A DNA stretch of 64,000 bases, taken from assembly GCA_022376925.1 (NCBI GenBank), contig JAIOJX010000001.1, positions 36,488,170-36,552,169 on the forward strand, written 5' to 3'. The position numbers were made by a program, and so were the translations under genes. The notes under the pieces are model-generated. The model saw only the letters and a list, made by a program, of their open reading frames with translations, had not been told where the DNA came from and searched no databases. Shown here piece by piece: positions 50,812-62,277 of this stretch. The stretch comes from Tragulus kanchil. Its lineage: Eukaryota > Chordata > Mammalia > Artiodactyla > Tragulidae. How positions within the stretch are numbered: the stretch's first letter is position 1; each line of letters opens with the position of its first letter.

Positions 50812-50935
50812 GTCTCTTGGGAGGCAGAAGTGGCAACCCTCTCCAGTATTCTTTCCTAGGAAACCCCATGCACTGAGGAGCCTGGTGGGCTGCAGTCCAT
50901 GTGGTCGCAAACAGTCGGACAGAACTGAACACTTT
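50812..50935 (+). mobile_element. BovA SINE fragment
   Basis: AGTGGCAACCCTCTCCAGTATTC, GAGGAGCCTGGTGGGCTGCAG, GGTCGCAAACAGTCGGACAG: one BovA body without a tRNA head. Copy at 51942-52065. Confidence 0.9.
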
Positions 50936-51035
50936 GCTTGAGAAGTCTTAGTCACAGTAAAGGCTTCTGAAAGTCCTTCATTTCAGATTTTTTAATGCTG
51001 TAATAAATTTAGGTTTATCCATACATGCATGCATG

Positions 51036-51148
51036 ATAAATCCCTCTACCAGGTGATCTTCCCAACCCAAGGATTGAACTCACATCCCTTATGGCTACCT
51101 GCTTTGGCAGGCAGGTTCTTTACCAGTAGCCCCACCTGAGAAGCCCAG
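51036..51148 (-). mobile_element. tRNA-derived SINE head fragment
   Basis: GGTGATCTTCCCAACCCAAGGATTGAAC, GGCAGGCAGGTTCTTTACC and CCCACCTGAGAAGCCC match the reversed tRNA part of Bov-tA. Copy at 52167-52279. Confidence 0.82.
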
Positions 51149-52742
51149 GTTTATGCATATGTGTCCGTATTTCCAAGTGTTTTCAATGGAAACATATTTT
51201 CTTGGTCATCCAAAAGTACTGTTTTGAAATACATTCTATCAAGCATTTTTTTTATTTTAATAGAGTTGTGAGTGATTCTTACCAGAATATAGATAATGCT
51301 TTAATTCCACCATCATTTATATGTAGTTTTTACATTGTAACTTAAGCATATACAGGTTTTTAATTCTTTTAGTCAGCCCATTACCTAGGTTGCCTTCTTC
51401 TTTCGCTCTGAACACACATCTGAGATGGCTATCTAAATAGATGTAGTTTTGGGGTTACATTGACATTCTGTTCTATGTGAATTTCATGACCTGGCAATTT
51501 ATGGATACTCTAGAAAGATCTGTATTAAGTTAACCTGGATTTAGATTTCAAATACCTATTATGTGAGAGGTTCATAAAGACAGAAAAGAGAAAAATGCTC
51601 TTGCTATACACGTTTGAGATTACTCTTTTAAAATAAACAGGAGCGATGGCAGAAGTAAATGGGGACTCACAGCACATGTGCAGATGCATGCCTGACTGTG
51701 AGCGTCGTCTTACTTTGGGCCCTTCTTCCAACTGCATTTCCCTTTGGCTTTGTTTTCCCTTTGCGGGTATGAAGTTTTCCCCCAGTGTGTCAGCATAAAG
51801 TTGGGGTGCCGTTTATGCTGAAAGTCTGCCTCATTCTTTGTTTTGTGAGAGGAAGCGTTCCTTAACCTTCTCTGCACTTCACGTTCCATGTGTGTGAGGA
51901 GGTGTCCACATCAATAGTGAAACGTCTATGATTTTTTGAATGTCTCTTGGGAGGCAGAAGTGGCAACCCTCTCCAGTATTCTTTCCTAGGAAACCCCATG
52001 CACTGAGGAGCCTGGTGGGCTGCAGTCCATGTGGTCGCAAACAGTCGGACAGAACTGAACACTTTGCTTGAGAAGTCTTAGTCACAGTAAAGGCTTCTGA
52101 AAGTCCTTCATTTCAGATTTTTTAATGCTGTAATAAATTTAGGTTTATCCATACATGCATGCATGATAAATCCCTCTACCAGGTGATCTTCCCAACCCAA
52201 GGATTGAACTCACATCCCTTATGGCTACCTGCTTTGGCAGGCAGGTTCTTTACCAGTAGCCCCACCTGAGAAGCCCAGGTTTATGCATATGTGTCCGTAT
52301 TTCCAAGTGTTTTCAATGGAAACATATTTTCTTGGTCATCCAAAAGTACTGTTTTGAAATACATTCTATCAAGCATTTTTTTTATTTTAATAGAGTTGTG
52401 AGTGATTCTTACCAGAATATAGATAATGCTTTAATTCCACCATCATTTATATGTAGTTTTTACATTGTAACTTAAGCATATACAGGTTTTTAATTCTTTT
52501 AGTCAGCCCATTACCTAGGTTGCCTTCTTCTTTCGCTCTGAACACACATCTGAGATGGCTATCTAAATAGATGTAGTTTTGGGGTTACATTGACATTCTG
52601 TTCTATGTGAATTTCATGACCTGGCGAATTTATGGATACTCTAGAAAGATCTGTATTAAGTTAACCTGGATTTAGATTTCAAATACCTATTATGTGAGAG
52701 GTTCATAAAGACAGAAAAGAGAAAAATGCTCTTGCTATACAC

Positions 52743-53354
52743 TGAAAACTTTGAGCTAGTTTAATCCTGTACATCTCTTTTTTATTGTGTGACAAAAAGG
52801 GAGATGTAAATCCTAGGTAACTGCCTTAATTTTTTCAAATCAAGTTTGACATCTTGTTAGAATTTCTACTCCCAAAGGAATATTGGAAATATTTGCTTCC
52901 AAAGGAATATTAATAATATTGACTCCCAAAGGAATATTAAAAATAATATACAACATAGTGTTCAAAGAACACATTTACCTCCAAGAGTAGAGAACCCACA
53001 TTAAAGTCTTATTCCTGTCACAGGTGCTGTGTTCACACTATGAACTGGGATAACCTGACCTTACAAGCTCTTCTAATGAGATTTTTGTTTAGTTTCCTCT
53101 TATAGTAGCAACTAACATTTAACATTGGTGTTAAGCAATATTTTTATCAAGAAATTCACTAAAAGAGATCACAGAATATTGAAGTCAGAAGTAACCTTTG
53201 AAAGCATCTCATTTGTAAATAGGGAATCTGGAGAGCAAACGTGCAAAGATACCCATGGAGACAGTGGCAGAGTTCAGATCATTGTTCCATGACAGTCGCT
53301 AATTGGTCTTGTATACATATTTACTGATTCAGTTCATGCCACCTAGCTCTATTA
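52743..53354. other. No gene recognised
   Basis: AT-rich single-copy DNA between blocks O and P, apart from a 27-bp minisatellite at 52869. Confidence 0.5.
52869..52947. repeat. 27-bp minisatellite, ~2.9 units
   Basis: Three units starting at 52869, 52896 and 52923, each C(T/T)(C/T)CCAAAGGAATATT followed by a variable A/T half. The third unit is a little short. Units differ from each other, so it is old and not an assembly echo. Confidence 0.9.
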
Positions 53355-55546
53355 TGGTGCTCATGATTGAGTCTATTAAAATGTATCCTCAGCCCTAGAT
53401 CTCATTCCCCTTTCAAACTGTAGACTTACATTGCTAAATAATATGCTTTTGTACCTGGCTGACTTCCCATTGAGGCAGGGTGTTTTTTGTTTTTTGTTTT
53501 TTTTTAAGTTGGAGGAGATTGTTTGGCATCTGACAATGAATCAGAAATATTAATAGATGTATTACTTAGCTATACAGTAATTGATATGTGATAGGTTTTC
53601 ATGATGTGGTTAAATCTCAATTTTCATCCAATAATTTTTCATGGCCTTTATTTTTGAATCATAGGAATTTAATAAGGGAGATTATTCAAATCATAATTTA
53701 AATAAACATATATTTCTAGAATCTAAACCATTTGGCTTATATCCAACTCATGCTCATCATCATGCCTCTGTCCTTTATGGAAGCCTCTATATCAGTGGTT
53801 CTCAACATTGACTGTCCATCAGAATCATTTGTGGAAACTTTAGAAAATGATATGTTCTAGGTACTGTATGAATTCACTTATGTGATGTTCCAAGACAAAG
53901 TAGTAATACACAGTGAAAGAACATATCAGTGGTTGCCCAGTGCCACAAATGGAATAGACTGATTAAGATGAAGTAGGAGGGAACTTTCTGAAGTGATGTA
54001 AATGTTTGTGTGTGCATGTGTGTGTGTTTGTGGAGTGATAATTACACAAATATATACATTTGTTCCTGTTCACTGAACTGTACACTTACATTGGGCATAT
54101 TTTTGGATGAAAATTGCACCTCAATAAAATTTACCATCCTCCAGATACAAAAACATGGGATGAGGACACACATGCAGAGATTCTGATTCAGTAGGCTTAG
54201 TATGAGTTTTTGGTGTCAGCTCATGGAATTCTAATGAGTATCTGTGATTGAGAACGTTTCTTGAGATACTAGAGTCTAAGGTGTGCTTTCTTTGATTGGC
54301 CTATGAGATTTTTAATCAAGAATTTTTATTTCTCCATTTAAAATAGCAATATAAAGCATCATTTTTAGAGGCATGATTAAATTAATTGACCTCAAGATAG
54401 TGTTAACAAACACTCTTTGACCTTTGAAAACAAAACAGCTGTACCTTTTGGTGCTCATGATTGAGTCTATTAAAATGTATCCTCAGCCCTAGATCTCATT
54501 CCCCTTTCAAACTGTAGACTTACATTGCTAAATAATATGCTTTTGTACCTGGCTGACTTCCCATTGAGGCAGGGTGTTTTTTGTTTTTTGTTTTTTTTTA
54601 AGTTGGAGGAGATTGTTTGGCATCTGACAATGAATCAGAAATATTAATAGATGTATTACTTAGCTATACAGTAATTGATATGTGATAGGTTTTCATGATG
54701 TGGTTAAATCTCAATTTTCATCCAATAATTTTTCATGGCCTTTATTTTTGAATCATAGGAATTTAATAAGGGAGATTATTCAAATCATAATTTAAATAAA
54801 CATATATTTCTAGAATCTAAACCATTTGGCTTATATCCAACTCATGCTCATCATCATGCCTCTGTCCTTTATGGAAGCCTCTATATCAGTGGTTCTCAAC
54901 ATTGACTGTCCATCAGAATCATTTGTGGAAACTTTAGAAAATGATATGTTCTAGGTACTGTATGAATTCACTTATGTGATGTTCCAAGACAAAGTAGTAA
55001 TACACAGTGAAAGAACATATCAGTGGTTGCCCAGTGCCACAAATGGAATAGACTGATTAAGATGAAGTAGGAGGGAACTTTCTGAAGTGATGTAAATGTT
55101 TGTGTGTGCATGTGTGTGTGTTTGTGGAGTGATAATTACACAAATATATACATTTGTTCCTGTTCACTGAACTGTACACTTACATTGGGCATATTTTTGG
55201 ATGAAAATTGCACCTCAATAAAATTTACCATCCTCCAGATACAAAAACATGGGATGAGGACACACATGCAGAGATTCTGATTCAGTAGGCTTAGTATGAG
55301 TTTTTGGTGTCAGCTCATGGAATTCTAATGAGTATCTGTGATTGAGAACGTTTCTTGAGATACTAGAGTCTAAGGTGTGCTTTCTTTGATTGGCCTATGA
55401 GATTTTTAATCAAGAATTTTTATTTCTCCATTTAAAATAGCAATATAAAGCATCATTTTTAGAGGCATGATTAAATTAATTGACCTCAAGATAGTGTTAA
55501 CAAACACTCTTTGACCTCTGTGAAAAGCAAAACAGCTGTACCTTTT
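53355..55546. repeat. Tandem block P (offset 1094-1097)
   Basis: 53355-54449 recurs at 54449-55546, joined by a one- or two-base overlap. A three-base difference lies near 55520. It contains a MER5A element split by an L1 tail. Confidence 0.95.
53793..54262 (+). mobile_element. MER5A DNA transposon split by an L1 tail
   Basis: MER5A starts CAGTGGTTCTCAACATTGACTG and CATCAGAATCATTTG (53793-53850) and resumes GCAGAGATTCTGATTCAGTAGG to TGAGAACG (54170-54262). Between lies an L1 3' UTR end (CAGTGGTTGCCCAGTGCC, GAACTGTACACTTACATTGGG, CACCTCAATAAA, ~53860-54132, plus strand). Repeated at 54887-55359. Confidence 0.75.
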
Positions 55547-56529
55547 TTCCACTTAGCATTGTGCTCCATCTATTCACAAGATTGTAGGTTATTTCCATGC
55601 CTTGGACTGTTGGTGCATCTCCATGATTTTGTATGTAAACTATTTTTGCCATTTAAAAAATGCATTTAAATGTGTGGCCAGTGCTTGAGGGGCACTTTCT
55701 TTGGGGGTGCCAGAATTGCCTAATTTTAAGCAAACATGTAACTTTGCAAAGTATATAAAGTCTTAGAAGTAAGGTAGATAGGGAATTGTGTGTGAAGGCA
55801 CTGTGTGATGAGGTCTTAGAGGACATAGGGAATTTCAATTTTATATTGAATATTGAATTAGCAGGTCATACTGCATTAGCAGATTATTTGCCACAATCTG
55901 AATTCCAGTTTGAGCTTTTGAGGTGTCTTAAGTCACTGGGTTCCAAAGTCCTACACAAAGGCAGCAAATGTACTCACTACATATTTGGACTCAGTGCTTA
56001 TTTGGTTCTCTATATGCCCTCCTTACCTGATATTGTGGCTATCTCCATTTCTAACTTGTGAGCTCCTTCTGCGGTGCAATTGTACATTTCATATCTGTGC
56101 CTACAGGAGTAAAATATTGTATGCCCTAGGCAAGGTTTTAAGTAGATGGAGTGAGCTAATAAACTTCGGAAACAATGTAATCATAATTAAATATTGGAAT
56201 ACACAAAATATAAGTCAATTTTAAAATCCAGTGACCTTCAGAGTTCATCACTTTGTACTAAACATACTTTCCCTCTTTTGGATTATTTTTCAGTTACTTT
56301 CCCAAAAGTTGGATTATATAACCAAGGAGTATGAAAGTTTCTCAAAGCATCTACTGCATGCAAGGCATTAAATTGTGCTCTACATAGGATATGTAAGAAG
56401 TTATGAAGCTAATATATGTGCACAAGGGATCAATCTGGTTGACATCATGTATCAACTTAATTGCTGTTTTCCAAGTGATATCTAAAGGAGAGTCTCAACT
56501 TCAGGTTCTCAGAATAAAGATTTGTGCTA
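55547..56529. other. No gene recognised
   Basis: AT-rich DNA without a recognisable family. Open frames of 60-90 codons here have no recognisable domain. Confidence 0.45.
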
Positions 56530-57247
56530 CAGACTGATCCCTTCTCCAAATTTGTCCACTGAAACTCCAGTCCTCAATGTGATTGTAACAGGAAGTGGGG
56601 GATGTGGGAGGTAATTGGGTTTAGAATGGTCACGAGGGTGAAGCTTTCATGATGAGATTTATACCCGTATAACAAGAGGAAGAGATAGGAAATCTCTCTC
56701 TACCTTTCTGTCTCTCTACTTTCTGCTCCCTCTCCTTTTCCTTTTTTTTTTTTTTGGGGAGGGGCGGGTCGGAGAGGGAGGGGGCGGCGGGGGCCACTTC
56801 TATTGGTCTTTCATTTATCTATTTTCATCCATCTTTGTTCTCTTCGCCCGTGTGGGCCTCCCGTCACAGTGGCCTCCATTGTCGCAGAGCACCGGCTCTG
56901 GGCCCATGAGCTCCAGAGCTCCGGCTCAGTCATTGGACACATGGGTCCAGCCGCTCTGCGGCACGTGGGATCTTCCCAGGCCAGGGATCCAACCAGCACC
57001 CCTTGTACTGCAAGGCGGTGTCCTTACCCACTGGACCACCAGGGAAGCCCTCCTTTTCCTTTTCTTATGTGAGGATATTGCAAGAAGGAAGCCATCTACA
57101 AACTAGGAAGAGAGCTCTCACCAGATACCAATCTGCCATCATCTTGATCATGGACTTCCTAGCCTCTCAAATGTAAGAAATAAACATTTGTTATTTAAAC
57201 CACCCAGTCTATGGTATTTTGTTGTACCATCCCAAACTGACTAAAAC
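56530..57247 (+). mobile_element. MaLR LTR (MST/MLT1 type), split by a young SINE
   Basis: Plus-strand LTR: TCCTCAATGTGATTG, GGGAGGTAATTGGG, ATGATGAGATTTATACCC, then after the SINE GAGGATATTGCAAGAAGG, TCTTGATCATGGACTTCC, AAACCACCCAGTCTATGG and ACCATCCCAAACTGAC. The left part is 56530-56745, the right part 57051-57247. Confidence 0.85.
56746..57050 (-). mobile_element. Young ~320-bp composite SINE, copy 5
   Basis: Antisense copy inside the MaLR LTR. Target-site duplication tccttttcctttt at 56733-56745 and 57051-57063. The most changed copy in its middle (GTGTGGGCCTCCCGTCACAG). Confidence 0.92.
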
Positions 57248-57987
57248 AATCTGCACCCTTCTGTTAAGCAGGAGTCTATATTCAGTCTTCATTCTACATA
57301 TCTCTGTAGATTGCTATGTGTGTGTACAGAAAATCTAACTATTGATATTTTTACCAATGAAATATTCTTCTGTTGAGCTAATAAGATGCCATAGTTGGGA
57401 CAAGGGATGTCCAAAAGAATGACAGTTTGTTTTGTTGACAAAATTTGTTTTATATGGAATCACATGTGATCACAATTTCAAGTGTTCCCTTTTGGGATGC
57501 TTCTCTTCGTATCTATGTACCCTGTGGCATGAAAGCTTGGTTTGCTCATCCTTATCGATGTTTGTCTAATTTCCTAATTACCATGTATTTGTTCATCTTA
57601 AATTTGTCCTTCAAAGATTTCTGTTTTTCCCCTGCCACAGTCTCCAAGGTGCTGGTTAAATTTAGAAGAAAAGACCATTTTCTTTTCCTGGTATTTGATT
57701 TGAATGCTGATATTTTGCTTTTTGTATTAAATACTGTCTTCTTGCCTTCCCAGCATATGAACTTTACCTAACAATCAGGTCTCCCCTGGTCTATCCTGTA
57801 GCCATGTGCCAGATTTATTACATCTAAGTCCAGATCATTAGCAGATTCTTTTGTGATATTTCTCCACTCTTGATACTCTTGTTCTCAGACTCCCACATAA
57901 TGAATTGCTTGTTTTATTCATTGGGGGCTTCATCCATGTGACCTTTGTCTTCTACATGTCCATCATCACTACTCTCTTGAGGATTTG
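57248..57987. other. No gene recognised
   Basis: AT-rich DNA between the LTR and a BovB fragment. A 108-codon chance frame at 57445-57771 shows no known domain. Confidence 0.5.
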
Positions 57988-58436
57988 TTGTGGTTGTTGT
58001 TTTTGTTCACTTGCCAAGTCGTGTCTGACTCTTCACAACCCTATGGACTGAAGCACACTAGGCTTCCCTGTCCCTCACCATCTCTCAGAGTTTGCCCAAG
58101 TTCATTTCATTGAAATAGTGATACAACCCAACCATTTCATCCTCTGTCGCCCACTCCTCCATCTGCCTTCAATCCTTCCCAGCATCAAGATCTTCTCCAA
58201 TGAATTGGCTGTTCGCATCAGGTGGCCAAAATATAGGAGCTTCAGCTTCAGCTTCAGCATCAGTCCTTCCAATGAGTATTCAGGCTTGATTTACTTTAAA
58301 AATTGACTAGTTTGATCCCTTGCTATCCAAGGGACTCTCAAGAATCTTCTCCAGCACCACAGTTCGAAACATCAATTCTTCAGACCTTTATGGTCTAACT
58401 CTCACAAGCATTTGTGACTACTGGAAAGACCCATAG
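57988..58436 (-). mobile_element. BovB LINE 3' part
   Basis: Antisense BovB: GTTGTTTTTGTTCACTTGCC, CGTGTCTGACTCTTCAC, GCTTCAGCTTCAGCATCAGTCC, CAAGGGACTCTCAAGAATC, ATCAATTCTTCAG. 5'-truncated and frame-broken. Confidence 0.94.
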
Positions 58437-58637
58437 TTTGTTTTTAATAGATTAAGTGGTAAGTGTTGAAGAAAATGAAAGTAGAGCAGGATAAGAAAGC
58501 TGAAAGTGCTGAGAAACAAGGTAAGGACATGATGTAAGGCTAAACAGGGGTGCAAAGACTTGAAGGTATAGGGCTTAGCTATGCTGATATCAGAAGGAGT
58601 ACATCTATGTACAAAACAGTATATCTAAGCCCTCATC

Positions 58638-58828
58638 TGGGCTTCAGAGGTGGTGCTAGTTGTAAAGAACCCACTTGCCAATTCAGGAGACCCAAGAGAT
58701 GTGGGTTCAATCTCTGGGTCAGGAAGATCCTCTTTAAGAGGGCATGGCTATCCAGTTCAGTATTCTTGGTTGGAGAATCTCATGGACAGATAGATGAACA
58801 CGAATGAGGCAACTTAGCATGCACACAC
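58638..58828 (+). mobile_element. Bov-tA SINE
   Basis: tRNA head (TAGTTGTAAAGAACCCACTTG, GTGGGTTCAATCTCTGG) with a BovA body that has lost some of its 3' part (TCATGGACAGATAGATGAAC, GGCAACTTAGCATGC). Confidence 0.9.
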
Positions 58829-59207
58829 AAGACTTCACCTATTATATTTCTAACTCTTTAATTTTTTAAATTTTATTACATCTATATTCTTATGTAGATT
58901 CTTTATATATCTCATATATTTTCATAGAAAAAATGCACCAAAATATCAACAATGGCTATCTGTGGAAGGTGGGATTGTGGTGATTTATATTTTATCTTTT
59001 TAAAATAGTTTACTGTACTGGGTAAATTTTATAACAAGATTGGCTGAGTTTTATTATCAAAAATAAAGCAATACATAATATTTTTTAAGGGGAGAGGTTC
59101 ATTCAAAAAATGATTATGTAGAACACAATCAATCAATTGATGATCAAAAAATGGGTCATGTTCCTACATCAGAAAATTAATTAAGGAATATATTTTCACA
59201 TGGAATA

Positions 59208-59728
59208 TGACAAATCTAGATAGTGTATTAAAAAGCAGAGACATCACTTTGCCAACAAAAGTCTGTATAGTCAAAGTTATGGTTTTTCCAGTAGTCATGG
59301 ATGTATGTGAGAGTTGGCCACAAAGAAGACTGAGGGCCAAAGAATTGACTCTTTCAAACTGTGATGCTAGAGAAGACTCTTGAGAATTCCTTGGACTGCA
59401 GGGAGATCAAATCAGTCAACCCTAAAGGAAATCAACCCTGAATATTCATTGGAAGAAGTGATGCTGAAGCTGAAGCTTCAATACTTTGACCACCTGATGC
59501 AAAGAACTGACTCATTTGAAAAGAACCTGATGCTGGGAAAGATTGAGGGCAAGAGGAAAAGGGGATGACAGAGGGATGAGATAGTTGGGTGGCATCAGTG
59601 ACTCAATGGACATGGGTTTGAGCAAATTTACGGAGATAGTGAAGGACAGGAAAGCCTGGCATGCTGCAGTCCATGGGGTCAGAAAGAGTTGGACATGATT
59701 TAGTGGCTGAACAATGACAAACAACAAA
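59208..59728 (+). mobile_element. BovB LINE 3' part
   Basis: CTAGATAGTGTATTAAAAAGC, GTCTGTATAGTCAAAGTTATGG, GATGCTGAAGCTGAAGCTTC, GATGCTGGGAAAGATTGAGG, GGTCAGAAAGAGTTGGAC, ending AACAACAAAG. About 520 bp, like the copy at 38813. Confidence 0.95.
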
Positions 59729-59814
59729 GCAAAATAGAGTATTCTGAAAACAGAAGTATTAAGGGGATGTATGTGCTTAATGTCTCTTTGCTTAATTTAT
59801 TTTTAAAATTTTAA

Positions 59815-60740
59815 TTCTTAAAATTTTCAATTATTGTTTAATTGAAGTATACCTGATTTATAATGTTTCAGATGTAAAGTGAAATTCTTTTCCATTATAA
59901 GTTATCATAAGATACTGAATATAGTTCCCTGTGCTATCCAGTAGGTTCTTTTTGTTTCTTTATGTTATATATATTTATGTGTTTCTGTTAATCTCAAATT
60001 CTTAATTTATTCCCCCTTTTCTCTTTGTTAACAACTAGTATGTTTTCTACATCTGCAAGTCTGTTTTATTTCTGTTTTATAAGTTCATTTGTGTCATATT
60101 TTGGATTCGACATATAAATGATATCGCATGATATTTGTCTTTCTTTGATTCAGTCATTTCACTTAGTATGATAATCTCTAGGTCCATTCATGTTGGGGCA
60201 AATGGCATTATTTCATTTTTTGTGGCTGAGTAATATTTCATATATATATATACCACATCTTCTTTATCCATTCATCTGTTGATGGGCATTTAGGTTGCTT
60301 GTATATATTAGGTATTATAAATAGTACTATTGTGAACATTGGGATATATGTATCTTTTAAAATTAGAGCTTTCATCTTTTCCACATATATGTCCAGGAGT
60401 GAGATTGCAGGAGCATTCAGTAGTTCTATTTTAGTTTTTTAAGGAAACTCTGTACCATTCTCCATAGTGACAGCACCAGTTTACAATTCCACTAATAGTA
60501 CACAAGGGTCCCCTTTTCTCTACACCCTCTCTAGCATTTATTATTTGCAGATTTTTTAATGATGGCCATTCTGATTGGTGTAACGAGGTACTTCATTGTA
60601 GTTTGATTTGCATTTCTCTAATAATTCATATGTGCCTTCTGGCCATCTGTATGTCTTCTCTTGAGGAATGTCTATTTACTTTTACATTGGGTTGTTTTTT
60701 ATATGAAGCTACACGAGCTGTTTGTATGTTTTCAAACTGC
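59815..60740 (-). mobile_element. Old L1 3' part
   Basis: Antisense: TTTAATTGAAGTATACCTGATTTATAATG, CTGTGCTATCCAGTAGG, CATTTCACTTAGTATGATAATC, GATGATGGGCATTTAGGTTGC-like words, GATGGCCATTCTGATTGGTG. Remnant ORF2 words (SSREDIQMARRH) remain near 60630 on the minus strand. It includes a (TA)n run at 60241. Confidence 0.85.
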
Positions 60741-60846
60741 TTTAGCTGATGTTTAAAATTAACAAACCAATATAATATCTTGATGGCATTGGTTAAAAAG
60801 GCATTCATCATACAGAGTCCTGCTTAAGATTTTATGTTGATGGTGA

Positions 60847-60924
60847 TGAAGAAGGAGGAGAAATGGGAGAGGGGAGGGAAGAAGGGGAAGATAAGAAGAA
60901 GAAAAGAAGAAGATAGAGAAGAAT
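60847..60924 (+). repeat. Polypurine (GA-rich) tract
   Basis: About 75 bp almost wholly G and A (GAAGAAGGAGGAG, GGGAGAGGGGAGGG, AAGAAGAAGATAG). Imperfect simple repeat that could form triplex DNA. Confidence 0.85.
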
Positions 60925-61327
60925 CTAATGCTTCTAGATTTTTCATTTCCAAATTTTTGTAGACTGATATTTTTATAAAATAAAAGAACTTCATAGCAAT
61001 GTGAAATTGCTCTGTTTCTAAATGTAATCTCAGTTTTTAAACTCATCTATCCTCAATCCCCCTGCTGACCAGAAACAAATAGTTTTGTAATTAGCATACA
61101 TCTGCAAACTACACTTTCTGTGCACAGACTGGGCTACTGTGGTGTCACAGCAAAGCCACAAACACAACCCTGAGGGTGAAGCAAAGAGCTAGGCTCATTC
61201 AACCCAGACAGTATAACCAGGATATGATTTAGCAGTATCAGATGCAGGAAAAGCATAAAGTTTCCTCCATCATTAAAGGATAGGATATTCACAGATACAG
61301 AATACAAGAGCCCAGATATCATGTCTT

Positions 61328-61453
61328 ACCTGCAGAAGAGCATGGCAACCTATTGCAGTATTCTTGCCTGGAGAATTCTATGGACAGAGGAGCCTGACAG
61401 GCTACAGTCCATAGGGTTGCAAAGAGTCAGACACGACTGAATGACTAACACAT
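61328..61453 (+). mobile_element. BovA SINE unit
   Basis: GAGCATGGCAACCTATTGCAG, ATGGACAGAGGAGCCTGACAG, GTCAGACACGACTGAATGAC: one BovA body without a tRNA head. Confidence 0.92.
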
Positions 61454-61524
61454 ATTATGTCTTAGCTTTCACATATACCCCCAAATCCTCATATTCTTAT
61501 ATATGTTAATACATGATTTTCTTT

Positions 61525-61853
61525 TTTTTTTAAAGATTTATTTATTTATTTATTTTGGGGCGGGGCTCGGGTTGGGGAGGGAGGGGAGCAGGCGGGCCAC
61601 TTCTATTGGTCTTTCATTTCTCTCTGTTCATCCGTCTTTGTTCTTTGGCTCCTGTGGGCCTCCCATCGCGGTGGCGTCTGTCGTTGCAGAGCGCTGGCTC
61701 TGGGTACATGCACTCCAGAGCTCTGGCTCGGTAATTGGACACATCAGTCCAGCCGCTCTGCGGCACGTGGGATCTTCCCAGGCCAGGGCTCGAACCGGCG
61801 CCCCTTGCATTGCAAGGCAGTGTCCTTACCCACTGGACCACCAGGGGAAGCCC
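61525..61853 (-). mobile_element. Young ~320-bp composite SINE, copy 6
   Basis: Full-length antisense copy with a T-rich start (tail), GGTTGGGGAGGGAGGGG, CACTTCTATTGGTCTTTC and the tRNA part to GACCACCAGGGGAAGCCC. A perfect 17-bp target-site duplication (aatacatgattttcttt) lies at 61508-61524 and 61854-61870. Confidence 0.95.
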
Positions 61854-62097
61854 AATACATGATTTTCTTTACGTTTCTCTTGATTTATTTTGGACTCCCA
61901 GTCCAGTGTGGTACTTTTTGTCTCATAAAGTTTTAATCTCAAACATACTCTATATCATCAAGGGGGTAGCTAGGAGGCAAAAGTTAGTACACTGTCTCAC
62001 GGATTATATCAATGAAGCACCAAACTCAGAGAGATTAATTGACTCCTATAATATTATTCAACAAGTCAGCAGAAGATGAACTAAAAATAAACTCTCT

Positions 62098-62266
62098 GGG
62101 GACTTCCCTGGTGGTCCAGTGGCTAAGACTCCATGCTACCAATGCAAGGGGCCTGGGTTTGATCCCTGATCAGGGAACTAGATCCCACATGCTACAACTA
62201 AAGGATTCCAAGTCCCACAATGAAGAGCCAGTACAGCCAAATGCATAAATAAATAAACATTAAAAA
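62098..62266 (+). mobile_element. CHR-type SINE, short form
   Basis: GGGACTTCCCTGGTGGTCCAG, GGGTTTGATCCCTGATCAGG, CCAAATGCATAAATAAATAAAC with an A tail. Near-identical flanks AAACTCTCTG (62088) and AAACTTTCTG (62267) are the likely target-site duplication. Confidence 0.9.
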
Positions 62267-62277
62267 AAACTTTCTGT

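Larger units (their letters stand above)
50493..52742. repeat. Tandem block O (offset 1130-1148)
   Basis: 50493-51611 recurs at 51641-52742 with 29 bases of filler (51612-51640). The first ~75 bp of the second copy are altered (51690-51708 replaces 50538-50578); afterwards the copies are near-identical. It overlaps the end of block N. Confidence 0.94.

Noticed and set aside
55786..56061. 91-codon frame
   Set aside because: No domain or conservation signal; length is within chance for AT-moderate DNA.
57445..57771. 108-codon frame with Phe/Leu-rich content
   Set aside because: No recognised family, no splice or promoter context; probably chance.
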